A stretch of 34,686 nt of DNA, from NCBI GenBank assembly GCA_934271715.1, contig CAKQRZ010000015.1, positions 1-34,686 on the forward strand, read 5' to 3'. This DNA comes from an uncultured Alphaproteobacteria bacterium. GTDB taxonomy: Bacteria; Pseudomonadota; Alphaproteobacteria; RF32; CAG-239. Positions 1 through 7,403 of this stretch are shown here, in pieces. The position numbers and the translations under genes were made by a program. Under the pieces are notes generated by a model that had not been told where the DNA came from, ran no database searches, and saw nothing but the letters and a program-made list of their open reading frames with translations. The number at the start of each line of letters is the position of its first letter. Position 1 is the first letter of the stretch.

Positions 1-14
1 CTTTAATCAGATGT

Positions 15-65
15 TCAGGATTTGCAGAGAGAGAGAGAGAGACCTTTGCTTAGCTTATTTTTCAT
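15..65 (-). other. 5' end of a third pilin cassette, OFF reading frame
   Basis: Read on the minus strand, an ATG at 65 follows a GAGGAAAG ribosome binding site and encodes MKNKLSKGLSLSLCKS before a TGA at 15-17. The first 95 bases match the 5' modules of the two complete pilin cassettes at 3079-3155 and 34456-34540. The pilin body would lie beyond the left edge of the window. The CT tract is 17 nt here against 15 nt in the other copies, so the ATG is in a different frame but still not in the frame that continues as Ala-Asn-Pro-Glu. I see the repeat and the start; that a pilin follows off-window is inference. Confidence 0.6.
26..42 (-). repeat. (CT)n simple-sequence repeat, 17 nt
   Basis: An uninterrupted AG run on the plus strand (CT on the coding strand) begins 23 nt after the A of the ATG at 65. 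It lies inside the coding start of the off-window pilin cassette. Its length, 17 nt, is one unit longer than the equivalent tracts at 3104-3118 and 34482-34496. Confidence 0.9.
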
Positions 66-101
66 CTTTCTTTCCTCATTTTTAGGTTAATTGATAGTTT
101 T

Positions 102-130
102 ATTATAGATACTAAAAATAAAAATGTAAA
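102..130 (-). promoter_or_regulatory. Promoter for the left-edge pilin cassette
   Basis: On the minus strand there is a -35 TTTACA (125-130) and a -10 TATAAT (102-107) with a 17-nt spacer. They point at the ATG at 65 and give a leader of roughly 30 nt. It is divergent from the cupin operon promoter. Confidence 0.55.
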
Positions 131-137
131 GAAAAAA

Positions 138-162
138 TATTGTAACTATTGACATTACAATA
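138..162. promoter_or_regulatory. Operator-like inverted repeat 1
   Basis: TATTGTAA (138-145), 9 nt, then TTACAATA (155-162) form a perfect 8-bp inverted repeat that spans the -35 element. The same TGTAA-N9-TTACA core recurs at 181-207, which suggests two binding sites for one dimeric regulator. The Rrf2-type protein encoded by the second gene of the operon is the likely binder; this is inference. Confidence 0.55.
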
Positions 163-177
163 AAATTAATTTATATC
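149..177 (+). promoter_or_regulatory. Promoter of the cupin-Rrf2-DUF5131 operon
   Basis: TTGACA at 149-154, a 17-nt spacer and TATATC at 172-177 form a good sigma-70-type promoter upstream of the ATG at 220. The -35 lies in the spacer of one inverted repeat (138-162). A second inverted repeat (181-207) covers the expected start of transcription, so repression by steric block is easy to picture. Confidence 0.65.
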
Positions 178-180
178 TCT

Positions 181-207
181 TTAATGTAAGTTTTATTATT
201 ACATTAA
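181..207. promoter_or_regulatory. Operator-like inverted repeat 2
   Basis: TTAATGTAA (181-189), 9 nt, then TTACATTAA (199-207) form a perfect 9-bp inverted repeat. It lies just downstream of the -10 and just upstream of the AGGAG ribosome binding site (about 207-211). It shares core and spacing with the repeat at 138-162. Confidence 0.55.
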
Positions 208-219
208 GGAGATAACATA

Positions 220-597
220 ATGACAGATTATACCGCTAAAGATTTTGGTTCTTTTGCCGAAATTGCAAAGCTTGAAAACGGCAAAGCTTTTTTGCATGAT
301 GCATTAGGTTTAACAAGCTGTGAAATTTCTATAAATTCCACGCCTAAAGGTTTTAAGGTTCCTTTTAGTCATAAACATAAACAAAACGAAGAAGTTTATA
401 TTGTGCTAAAAGGAAACGGAATTATAACCGTCGGCGAAAATAAAATAAATGTTAAAGAAGGTTCTGCCGTGCGTGTTGCTGCCGGAGTTGCCCGTACCAT
501 AGAAAATACCGGCAATGGCGAGTTTAACTTTGTATGCATTCAAGCCAAAGAGAATTCTCTTACTCAATTCGGCTTTGGTGATGCTGAGCTTTGTTAA
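220..597 (+). CDS. Small cupin-domain protein
   Basis: This 125-residue protein is one cupin beta-barrel, the usual length for single-domain cupins. The first cupin motif is clear: PFSHKHKQNEEVYIVLKGNG supplies the His-x-His and Glu metal ligands (about residues 48-65). In the second motif (AGVARTIENTG) the usual His is replaced by Arg or Ala, so the metal site may lack one ligand. Members of this family act as sugar isomerases, dioxygenases or sensors; the substrate cannot be told from sequence. The ATG follows AAGGAG at good spacing. It is first in an operon with an Rrf2-type regulator 10 nt downstream, and its promoter carries two matching inverted repeats, so it is probably the regulated output of that protein. 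Confidence 0.85.
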   Translation: MTDYTAKDFGSFAEIAKLENGKAFLHDALGLTSCEISINSTPKGFKVPFSHKHKQNEEVYIVLKGNGIITVGENKINVKEGSAVRVAAGVARTIENTGNGEFNFVCIQAKENSLTQFGFGDAELC

Positions 598-607
598 AGG
601 AAAATTT

Positions 608-1045
608 ATGCAAATTTCAAGCAGATTCACAATAGCATTGCATATTTTAACTGCCCTTGAAACATTTAAAGGGCAGTTTCGCTTAACAAGTCAGTTTTTG
701 TCAGGTTCTATACAAGTCAATCCAGTAGTTATACGCAATATTCTGCTGCAGCTGAAAGCAGCCGGTTTTGTGCAAATACCGCGCGGACACGGCAGTATTA
801 CACTTCTAAAATCTCCTGATAAAATCAGTTTATTAGATGTTTATAAGTCTATTGAGCCGTTGGAGCAAAATAAGCTGTTTAGCTTTCATAAAAATCCCAA
901 TCCGCAATGTCCGGTTGGACGGAATATTCACAATATTTTAGATTGGCGGCTGCTGTCGGTTCAGCAAGCAATGGAAGAAAAACTCAGAGATATGAAATTG
1001 TCGGATATTCTAACTGATTTGCAAAATCTGATAAAGGCGGAATAA
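608..1045 (+). CDS. Rrf2 family transcriptional regulator (YwnA-like)
   Basis: This is a 145-residue winged-helix regulator. The N-terminal SRFTIALHILTAL and the recognition region SIQVNPVVIRNILLQLKAAG (about residues 34-53) are typical of Rrf2 proteins. The wing and dimer region GSITLLKSPDKISLLDVYKSIE follows. There is one cysteine, C101 in NPNPQCPVGRNI, and not the three-Cys set of iron-sulfur sensors such as IscR or NsrR. It therefore resembles the YwnA subgroup and may sense thiol-reactive or oxidising compounds; that role is inference. I chose the ATG at 608, after AAGGAAAA and 10 nt past the cupin stop, over an upstream in-frame start inside the cupin gene. It probably binds the two TGTAA-N9-TTACA repeats ahead of the operon and controls its own synthesis. 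Confidence 0.85.
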   Translation: MQISSRFTIALHILTALETFKGQFRLTSQFLSGSIQVNPVVIRNILLQLKAAGFVQIPRGHGSITLLKSPDKISLLDVYKSIEPLEQNKLFSFHKNPNPQCPVGRNIHNILDWRLLSVQQAMEEKLRDMKLSDILTDLQNLIKAE

Positions 1046-1923
1046 TGCACGATATTTGGAATCCATGGCATGGCTGTATCAAAAAAAGCGCGGGCTGTCA
1101 AAACTGCTATATGTATTATCTGGATAAGCAGCGCGGCAAAGACGGCTCGGCAGTTTATAAAGTGAAAAATAACTTTGATTATCCGCTGCAAAAAGACCAA
1201 AACGGCAACTATAAAATAAAATCCGGCGAGCAAATCAGGGTGTGCATGACTTCTGATTTCTTTTTGCCGGAAGCAGATAAATGGCGGCCGGAGGCTTGGA
1301 AAATTATGCAGGAGCGGCCGGACGTGGTATTTTTTCTGCTGACTAAAAGACCGGAGCGGGTTATGAATTGTCTGCCCGCAGAGTGGAATGACGGCTGGGA
1401 AAATATATTTTTCAACGTGACTTGTGAAAATCAGCAGATGGCTGACGAGCGTCTGCCTATTTTGGAGCAGCTGCCGTTTAAGCATAAAGGTATTATGGCT
1501 GCTCCTTTTGTCGGGCCGGTAAGCATCGCCAAATATTTGCAAAAAGGCTTTATAGAACAAGTGATTGCCGGCGGGGAAAACTATGACGGTTCTCGTCCGC
1601 TGAAATATGAGTGGGTCAAGAAGCTTTATGATGAATGCGTGGCGGCAAATGTAAAATTTGCTTTTATAGAAACCGGAACTTATTTTGAAAAGGACGGCAA
1701 AACATATAAGATTGAAAGTAAATTTAAGCAAAGTCAGCAAGCCTATAAATCAGGTTTGCAATATTCGGGCAAACCAATCAGATTTAACTTGAAACAATGG
1801 CAAAACAGCTTATTTGAAGATGAAGCTTTAATCTATCAGCCTCATTTTAGAAAACAATGCGAAACCTGCGGCAGCCGTTTGATTTGCAACGGCTGTTCAG
1901 ATTGCGGAAACTGCGAAAAATAA
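1045..1923 (+). CDS. DUF5131 (phage Gp37/Gp68-like) family protein
   Basis: This 292-residue protein starts MHDIWNPWHGCIKKSAGCQNCYM, the signature opening of the DUF5131 or Gp37/Gp68 family, with cysteines at 11, 18 and 21 suited to binding a metal or iron-sulfur cluster. Middle segments such as VFFLLTKRPERV and QVIAGGENYDGSRPL fit the family. The tail is a dense cysteine cluster (C272, C275, C281, C284, C287, C290) that could bind zinc or a second cluster. The biochemical role of the family is not established; relatives sit on phages and near DNA-damage genes. Its start overlaps the Rrf2 stop by one base (TAATG), so translation is coupled. It is last in the operon, before the terminator at 1994. 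Confidence 0.8.
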   Translation: MHDIWNPWHGCIKKSAGCQNCYMYYLDKQRGKDGSAVYKVKNNFDYPLQKDQNGNYKIKSGEQIRVCMTSDFFLPEADKWRPEAWKIMQERPDVVFFLLTKRPERVMNCLPAEWNDGWENIFFNVTCENQQMADERLPILEQLPFKHKGIMAAPFVGPVSIAKYLQKGFIEQVIAGGENYDGSRPLKYEWVKKLYDECVAANVKFAFIETGTYFEKDGKTYKIESKFKQSQQAYKSGLQYSGKPIRFNLKQWQNSLFEDEALIYQPHFRKQCETCGSRLICNGCSDCGNCEK

Positions 1924-1993
1924 TGCAGACTCAAGATGCTTTTAATAATTTTAGCAAAGGCGGTAGATAATAATTTTTCTCTGCAAAATTTAG

Positions 1994-2018
1994 AGGAGGC
2001 ACTTAAGCCTCCTTTTTG
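1994..2018 (+). terminator. Rho-independent terminator after the cupin operon
   Basis: AGGAGGC (1994-2000), the loop ACTTAA and GCCTCCT (2007-2013) form a 7-bp stem followed by a T run. It ends the cupin operon and lies just past the stop of the converging pilin gene at 2033. Confidence 0.8.
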
Positions 2019-2032
2019 TTTTGGGGCAGGGG

Positions 2033-3141
2033 CTAAAAGAATACAGTAACATTGCAGCGGCTTGTTTTGTCGCAGGAATTGCACATTTCATGTATCTTGC
2101 TTAAGGTGGCATCCGCTAAACAAATATAGTCTTCAGTACAATATCTGTCGCCGGCAAAATAATTTAGATTTCCTCCCCAAACCCTCGCTCCGACTACGCT
2201 GTAATGTAAAGGTTTCAAAATAGTGTTATATAATTCAACGCAGGTCTTGGCTGCAAAATTTTCTGATTTTTGTTTGCCGCTGTCATCTGTAGTCATTCCG
2301 CCCAATAAAAAATCTATAATCAGGCCATGTCCGTTTATATCGTAATTATCCGACTGGCGATAACGGATTTCTAGCCAATTTCCTTGACTGTCTTCTAAAA
2401 ATTGACTGTTTAGCTTTTTCCAAGTGTTGGGCATTAAATTTAACGAAATTACAAAGTCCGTAAGAAATGGCTCGCCCTCAATATTTTTTTGCAAATCATC
2501 ATTATATTCCAGCAATCCGAAAATAAGCTGATTATATTCCGCCATCAATTTATTCATTTTATATTTCTCCATGGCTTTAGAGTAACCGGCTATGCCGCCG
2601 ACAGAAAGTACAGCAATTATAGCGAGCACTCCGAGCATTTCTATCATTGAGCGGCCAAAGGAATTTGCACCTTTGCCGCCAGTCATCCTAGGTCGTGATG
2701 CACAGTCTGTACCTAGGATCTTGAGGCACCAAGGGCGGTGCAATTCCTCGCCCCGTGAGGGAGAGGGTGACGCCTTGGCGTCGGGTGTGGGGTACTTAAA
2801 GGACAGGCAAAAGTCAATAAAAAAGCACTTATGCAATAATAAGGCTAATTTGTTGACTAGGTTAGAGACTCGTTGCCACAAGATTCTAGGTACAAGACCT
2901 AGAATGACGGGTGCTGGAGACGCTGACTTAGTGTTGGTTAATAGATTGCCGCGCTGCGCTCGCAATGACGGCAGAGCAAGAGGCGAGCCTGTCAGTTTTG
3001 TTCTTAATTCGTTATTTCCGAAAGTATCATTTTTTCTGCAGAATCCTGTAAAAACGTGCTGAACGGCAGAAAAAGCGCCTTTAATCAGATGTTCAGGATT
3101 TGCAGAGAGAGAGAGAGACCTTTTGATTGCTTATTTTTCAT
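2033..3141 (-). CDS. Phase-variable type IV pilin-like gene, copy 1 (out of frame at CT tract)
   Basis: The pilin domain reads from about 2653 to 2033. The processing-site sequence FG/RSMIEMLGVLAII has Gly at -1 and Glu at +5, followed by the hydrophobic helix GVLSVGG-type segment and a 206-residue mature protein ending in a Cys-rich tail (CNSCDKTSRCN). The only start with a good ribosome binding site (GAGGAAAG) is the ATG at 3141. It encodes MKNKQSKGLSLSLQILNI and stops, because the 15-nt CT tract leaves it one base off. The pilin frame is open from the tract through palindromic repeats for 150 codons before the cleavage site. Losing one CT unit would give a 368-residue protein. ATG 2686 and TTG 2965 are in frame with the pilin but lack a spaced ribosome binding site. 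Type IV pilin or type II pseudopilin both fit. Confidence 0.7.
2685..2967. repeat. Array of palindromic repeat elements inside the pilin leader
   Basis: Several hairpin elements lie in series. ATCCTAGGT (2685-2693) pairs with ACCTAGGAT (2711-2719). ATTCTAGGT (2883-2891) pairs with ACCTAGAAT (2897-2905). An AGATTGC/GCAATGAC element lies at 2942-2968. A GC-rich CCTCGCCCC element is near 2746. A segment of about 70 nt at 2823-2895 recurs with few changes at 34242-34313. All of it is open in the pilin frame, which recalls Rickettsia palindromic elements that insert in frame into genes. Confidence 0.75.
3104..3118 (-). repeat. (CT)n simple-sequence repeat, 15 nt
   Basis: This uninterrupted CT run on the coding strand begins 23 nt after the A of the ATG at 3141. 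From ATG to the GCA after the tract is 38 nt, so the downstream Ala-Asn-Pro-Glu frame is missed by one base. A tract of 13 or 19 nt would restore it. Confidence 0.9.
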
Positions 3142-3179
3142 CTTTCTTTCCTCTAAAATTAGTTATTTTACACTTTAAT

Positions 3180-3207
3180 TCTATACCAGCTGAAGCGGAT
3201 ATGTCAA
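3180..3207 (-). promoter_or_regulatory. Promoter of pilin copy 1
   Basis: On the minus strand there is a -35 TTGACA (3202-3207) and a -10 TATAGA (3180-3185), spacer 16 nt, about 40 nt upstream of the ATG at 3141. It lies just past the stop codon of the histidine kinase gene, so the pilin gene probably has its own transcript. Confidence 0.5.
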
Positions 3208-3216
3208 ACAAAAATA

Positions 3217-4635
3217 TTACTGTTTCAGCGGGAGATAGACTGTAAACGTTGTGCCGTTATAAGCGGTAGAGGTCACAGTCAGGTTTCCGTGGTGGTGCAG
3301 AATAATCTGTTTAGCAATCGCCAAACCCAAGCCGGTGCCGCGGATTTTCATATCTTTATGAATTTGCATGCGGTAAAATTTTTCGGTAAGGCGGGCTAAG
3401 TCTTCTTTGGCGATTTTCGGACCTTTGTTGTTTATGGCGATGCTGACGGCTTTGCCGGCTGCCACATTTTGCCCGCTGCCTGCCGGAATTTCGGGAACAG
3501 TTTTTATATCTACCGTAACTTCGGAATTTTCCTGCGCGTATTTAATCGCATTATCCAATAAATTTTGCAGAATTTGATGAATTTCCTGTTTGTCGCCCAC
3601 AATTTTAGGAATGCGGTTCTGCTCGTTTACTTTCAGATTGACAGAGTGCTGGAAAGCTTTGATTTTGAGGGCTTCAGTAACATCGTCAATCACTTCGGAA
3701 ATGCTGACTTTGTCTTTCAGCTCTTTATCCTGCGCCATTTCCAGTTTGGAAAGCGACAGCAGATTTTCTATCAGGCTGGACATATAATCGGCTTGCTCTT
3801 TCATGATAGCCAAAAAGGCCTCGCGCGCTTCTTCATCATCTTTGGCGGAAGTCTGCAGAGTTTCTATAAAACCGGAAATTACAGACAGTGGCGTCCTCAG
3901 CTCATGGCTGGCGTTTGCCACAAAATCGGACTGCATTTTTTCTAAACTCATGGCTTTGCTGATGTCATACAACGACACCACAGCTACGGCGCGTCCTTTG
4001 GAATACCACGGCAATTTTGTGATGTGGGCGTAAATGCGCTTGTTGATTTTGCCGCCGGCATGAAATATCAAACTTTCGGACTCGCTGGAGTTTTTAAGCA
4101 CTTTTTCTACGGAAGCTACAAAAATATTGACGCTGAAAACCGAGGCGATGTTGCGTCCCGTGATGTCGTCTCCCAATAAGCTGCGGGCGGAAAGATTGCT
4201 GCCGGTTACAACGCCTTCGCCGTCCAGCATTAAAATCGGGTCGGGCAGGGTGTCTAAAACTGCGGCGTCCGACATGGTCTGCGCTTCTAATGATTCGGCT
4301 TTGGATGTCCAGAAACGATGAATTGAATTAACCGCATCGGCGATTTTCTGCGCGTCTTTTTCAGACAGATTCAGCTTGGAGGCGTCATCCTGCTCATTGG
4401 CCAGAGAATAAATATATTGCTTCAGCGACTGCATTTCATAGCTGAGCGGAAACAGCGAAAACATATTGAAAATAATGATAACCACATAGCAGACTAGGGC
4501 GGTTAAGGGTGTAACCAAGCCAAAATATGCCAGCAGCGTAAACAGCACCGCCGACGGCAGCGATAAAATCAGCACGCGTGTAGAAAATGAGGAATCTTTT
4601 TCCAGTCCTAAAAGGCGTTTCATATTTTTCAGCAT
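3217..4635 (-). CDS. PhoR-like membrane sensor histidine kinase
   Basis: Two adjacent transmembrane helices (VLILSLPSAVLFTLLAYFG and the ALVCYVVIIIFNMF region) are followed by a PAS domain (TLPDPILMLDGEGVV to about SVEKVL). The HisKA domain carries the phospho-acceptor His in FVANASHELRTPLSVISGF. The HATPase domain has an N box DNAIKYA and a G box GTGLGLAIAKQI. The order TM-TM-PAS-HisKA-HATPase with almost no periplasmic loop matches PhoR, the phosphate-limitation kinase. No response regulator or pst/phoU gene is in the window, so the signal is not proven. I prefer the ATG at 4635, 8 nt after GGGA, over a TTG at 4680; ATGs at 4641 and 4623 are alternatives. The gene is divergent from mutS. 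Confidence 0.85.
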   Translation of the reverse strand: MLKNMKRLLGLEKDSSFSTRVLILSLPSAVLFTLLAYFGLVTPLTALVCYVVIIIFNMFSLFPLSYEMQSLKQYIYSLANEQDDASKLNLSEKDAQKIADAVNSIHRFWTSKAESLEAQTMSDAAVLDTLPDPILMLDGEGVVTGSNLSARSLLGDDITGRNIASVFSVNIFVASVEKVLKNSSESESLIFHAGGKINKRIYAHITKLPWYSKGRAVAVVSLYDISKAMSLEKMQSDFVANASHELRTPLSVISGFIETLQTSAKDDEEAREAFLAIMKEQADYMSSLIENLLSLSKLEMAQDKELKDKVSISEVIDDVTEALKIKAFQHSVNLKVNEQNRIPKIVGDKQEIHQILQNLLDNAIKYAQENSEVTVDIKTVPEIPAGSGQNVAAGKAVSIAINNKGPKIAKEDLARLTEKFYRMQIHKDMKIRGTGLGLAIAKQIILHHHGNLTVTSTAYNGTTFTVYLPLKQ

Positions 4636-4687
4636 TGGCATTATCCCGTATGATAAATTTAATAAAGTGCTAGACTTCAAACAGAAT

Positions 4688-4704
4688 TATTGTAGTATAC
4701 AATA
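4688..4704. promoter_or_regulatory. Divergent kinase/mutS promoter region with inverted repeat
   Basis: TATTGTA (4688-4694) and TACAATA (4698-4704) form a 7-bp inverted repeat with a 3-nt spacer, midway between the divergent kinase and mutS genes. TATACT read on the minus strand and TACAAT read on the plus strand could serve as -10 elements for the two directions. No clear -35 is seen for either. Confidence 0.4.
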
Positions 4705-4728
4705 AGTTTAAATAGGTTTAATATCACA

Positions 4729-7401
4729 ATGACAGAAAAAAGTAATTTAACACCGGCAATGGTACAGTATATGGAGCTGAAAAAAGCTCATCAGGACTAT
4801 TTGCTGTTTTATCGCATGGGCGATTTTTATGAGCTGTTTTTTGACGATGCCATTACGGCGTCAAAGGCTTTGGATATTGCTTTGACTAAGCGCGGCAAAG
4901 CGGACGGAAAAGATGTGCCGATGTGCGGTGTGCCTTTCCATGCCTATGAAAGCTATATGGCAAAGCTGATGAAACAAGGCTTTAAAGTGGCTATCTGCGA
5001 ACAGATGGAAGACCCGGCCGAGGCTAAAAAACGCGGCTATAAGTCCATTGTGCGGCGCGATGTGGTGCGGTTGGTTACGCCCGGAACCATTACCGAAGAT
5101 ACTATTTTGGACTCTCGCAAAAACAATTACTTATTGTGTATGGCTAAGATAAATAATGAGTTTGGCTTAGCATGGATAGACCTTTCTACCGGCGTGTTTT
5201 ATACCCAGCTTTTGGAAGTCAGCGCCAAAAATGAGGCGGCGGAGCTGCATACGGCGATAGACCGGCTGGCGCCGAGTGAAATTTTGGTGGCAGATACGCT
5301 GCTGCAAAACTCAGAGCTGTTTCATTTGCTGAATGAATATAAAGAAAAGCTTTCGGTTTTGCCGCAGGCGCGTTTTAACAGCGGAAATGCCGAAAAGCGC
5401 ATTTTGGAGTTTTATCAGGTAAACACTCTGGATTCATTCGGCAGCTTCAGCAAGCCGGAAATTTCGGCCGCCGGTATTCTGCTGGACTATGTGGAAAATA
5501 CGCAGAAAGGCAAAATGCCGCGTATTGCCCGTCCGGTAAAAATTTTGAGCAGCCAGTATATGGAAATAGACGCGGCGACCCGTCATAATCTGGATTTGCT
5601 GGAAGGTCCGCGCGGCAGCACGCTGATTTCGGTGCTTGACCGTACGGTCAGCGGAGCCGGAGCCAGATTGCTGGCTAACCGCTTGGCTAATCCGCTTTTA
5701 AACGTAGATAAAATAAATCAGCGTCTGGACGTGGTGGAATTTTTCTTGAAACATCAAGAAGTGCGTGAAAAACTGCGGACGGTGCTGAAAAATTGTCCGG
5801 ATGTGGAACGTGCGGTTTCCAGACTGGGCGTGGGGCGCGGCGGTCCGCGCGATTTGCTGGCGATAGGCGTGACTTTGGGCAGTTTGCCGAAGCTGAAACA
5901 GCTTATTGAAACTTTTAAGCCGATAGATGTGTTAGACGAGCTTCCGGCAGCTGCGGCCAAGGTTTTGCAGAGGTTCGGCGACCACTCTATGCTGGTAAAT
6001 ATGCTGGCCGGTGCGCTGTGGGTGGAAGACCGTTCTAACGAACTGCCGCTTTTGGCGCGCGACGGCGACTTTATCAAAGCCGGTTACAGCCCGGAGCTTG
6101 ACGCCGTGCGCGATTTGAAAAACAAGGGGCATAACTATATTTTGAATTTGCAGAGCAAATATGTGGAGCAGACCGGTATAGAACACTTAAAAATTAAATA
6201 TAACAATGTGATAGGCTATTTTATAGAAATTCCTAACAAAGAAGCGGCGCAGGTGCTGGGCAATCCGGAATTTATACACCGGCAGTCGGTAATGAACGCC
6301 GCCCGCTTTACCACGGTGGAGCTTACAGAACTGGAAAATCAAATCCGCGGCGCTGCCGAAAAAGCTTTGGCTTTGGAATTGGCGATTTTTGACAATTTAG
6401 TGCATAGTATTTTGCTGGCGGCTGATGATATTACCCGCACTGCCAATGCGCTGGCAGAATTGGATGTGGGCGCGGCGCTGGCTGATTTGGCGGCAGAAAA
6501 TAACTATTGCCGTCCGGAAATTGACGACAGCTATGCTTTTGAAATAGAAGACGGGCGGCATCCGGTGGTGGAAGAGGCGATTCGCCGCGGCCACGAGGGC
6601 AGTTTTGTCGGCAATAACTGCAGCTTGGATGTGGATACTAACCGAATCTGGCTGCTGACCGGTCCGAATATGGCCGGTAAATCCACCTTTTTGCGGCAAA
6701 ACGCCATTATTGCGATTATGGCGCAGATGGGTTCCTATGTGTCGGCAAAATCGGCGCATATCGGCTATGTGGATAAGGTGTTTTCACGGGTCGGCGCTTC
6801 AGACGATTTGGCGCGCGGACGTTCTACTTTTATGGTGGAAATGGTGGAAACGGCCTCTATTTTGAACCGTGCCGACCGCCGCTCTTTTGTGATTTTGGAT
6901 GAAATCGGACGCGGAACCGCTACTTTTGACGGACTTTCAATCGCTTGGGCGGTGGTGGAATATCTGCACGAGGTCAACAAGTGCCGCGCTTTGTTCGCTA
7001 CGCACTATCACGAACTTACGGACTTGGTGGGGCGCTTAAAGGCGATGACGCTGCATTGTATGAAAATCAAGGAATTTAAAGGCGAAGTTATTTTTTTGCA
7101 TGAAGTTATAGACGGCGCCGCCGACCGTTCATACGGTATTCATGTGGCAAAATTGGCGGGGCTGCCGAATGCGGTTTTAGAGCGCGCCGAGCAGGTGCTT
7201 TCTAAGCTGGAAAATGAAAATCAGCATAAAAATCTGAATAGTCTGGATGATGAGCTGCCGCTGTTTTCGTATGCGCCGAAAGAGGTTAAAAAATCGCCGG
7301 TCATTGAGGAACTTGATAAAATAAATCCGGATGATTTAACGGCGCGCGAGGCTTTGCAGAAATTGTATGACTTAAAAGATTTATTAAATAAGGATGCTTA
7401 A
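4729..7401 (+). CDS. mutS: DNA mismatch repair protein MutS
   Basis: At 890 residues this is full length for bacterial MutS. The N-terminal mismatch-binding domain has the Phe-x-Glu motif in RMGDFYELFF (F33, E35), which stacks on the mispaired base. The C-terminal ABC-type ATPase has Walker A GPNMAGKST (645-653), Walker B with D724-E725 in ILDEIGRGTATFDG, and the signature region STFMVEMVE. It acts with MutL at replication errors in the cytoplasm. The ATG at 4729 has only a weak AGG upstream. The MazG-like gene starts 2 nt after its stop and priA follows, so the three are probably co-transcribed. Since MutS affects slippage in longer repeats, its presence beside CT-tract genes is relevant, although dinucleotide tracts respond variably in different bacteria. 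Confidence 0.98.
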   Translation: MTEKSNLTPAMVQYMELKKAHQDYLLFYRMGDFYELFFDDAITASKALDIALTKRGKADGKDVPMCGVPFHAYESYMAKLMKQGFKVAICEQMEDPAEAKKRGYKSIVRRDVVRLVTPGTITEDTILDSRKNNYLLCMAKINNEFGLAWIDLSTGVFYTQLLEVSAKNEAAELHTAIDRLAPSEILVADTLLQNSELFHLLNEYKEKLSVLPQARFNSGNAEKRILEFYQVNTLDSFGSFSKPEISAAGILLDYVENTQKGKMPRIARPVKILSSQYMEIDAATRHNLDLLEGPRGSTLISVLDRTVSGAGARLLANRLANPLLNVDKINQRLDVVEFFLKHQEVREKLRTVLKNCPDVERAVSRLGVGRGGPRDLLAIGVTLGSLPKLKQLIETFKPIDVLDELPAAAAKVLQRFGDHSMLVNMLAGALWVEDRSNELPLLARDGDFIKAGYSPELDAVRDLKNKGHNYILNLQSKYVEQTGIEHLKIKYNNVIGYFIEIPNKEAAQVLGNPEFIHRQSVMNAARFTTVELTELENQIRGAAEKALALELAIFDNLVHSILLAADDITRTANALAELDVGAALADLAAENNYCRPEIDDSYAFEIEDGRHPVVEEAIRRGHEGSFVGNNCSLDVDTNRIWLLTGPNMAGKSTFLRQNAIIAIMAQMGSYVSAKSAHIGYVDKVFSRVGASDDLARGRSTFMVEMVETASILNRADRRSFVILDEIGRGTATFDGLSIAWAVVEYLHEVNKCRALFATHYHELTDLVGRLKAMTLHCMKIKEFKGEVIFLHEVIDGAADRSYGIHVAKLAGLPNAVLERAEQVLSKLENENQHKNLNSLDDELPLFSYAPKEVKKSPVIEELDKINPDDLTAREALQKLYDLKDLLNKDA

Positions 7402-7403
7402 AA

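Noticed and set aside
515..607. Upstream extension of the Rrf2 gene inside the cupin gene
   Set aside because: The ATG at 608 has a proper ribosome binding site and matches the family N terminus.
961..1740. 259-residue minus-strand ORF antisense to the Rrf2 and DUF5131 genes
   Set aside because: It covers two well-supported plus-strand genes, has no family pattern and no ribosome binding site.
2592..3062. Plus-strand ORF over the palindromic repeats of pilin copy 1
   Set aside because: Its protein is a translation of hairpin repeats read on the opposite strand, with no start signal.
1..3160. CRISPR-like interpretation of the recurring AG-rich repeat
   Set aside because: The copies are kilobases apart, lie at gene starts and have no regular spacers.
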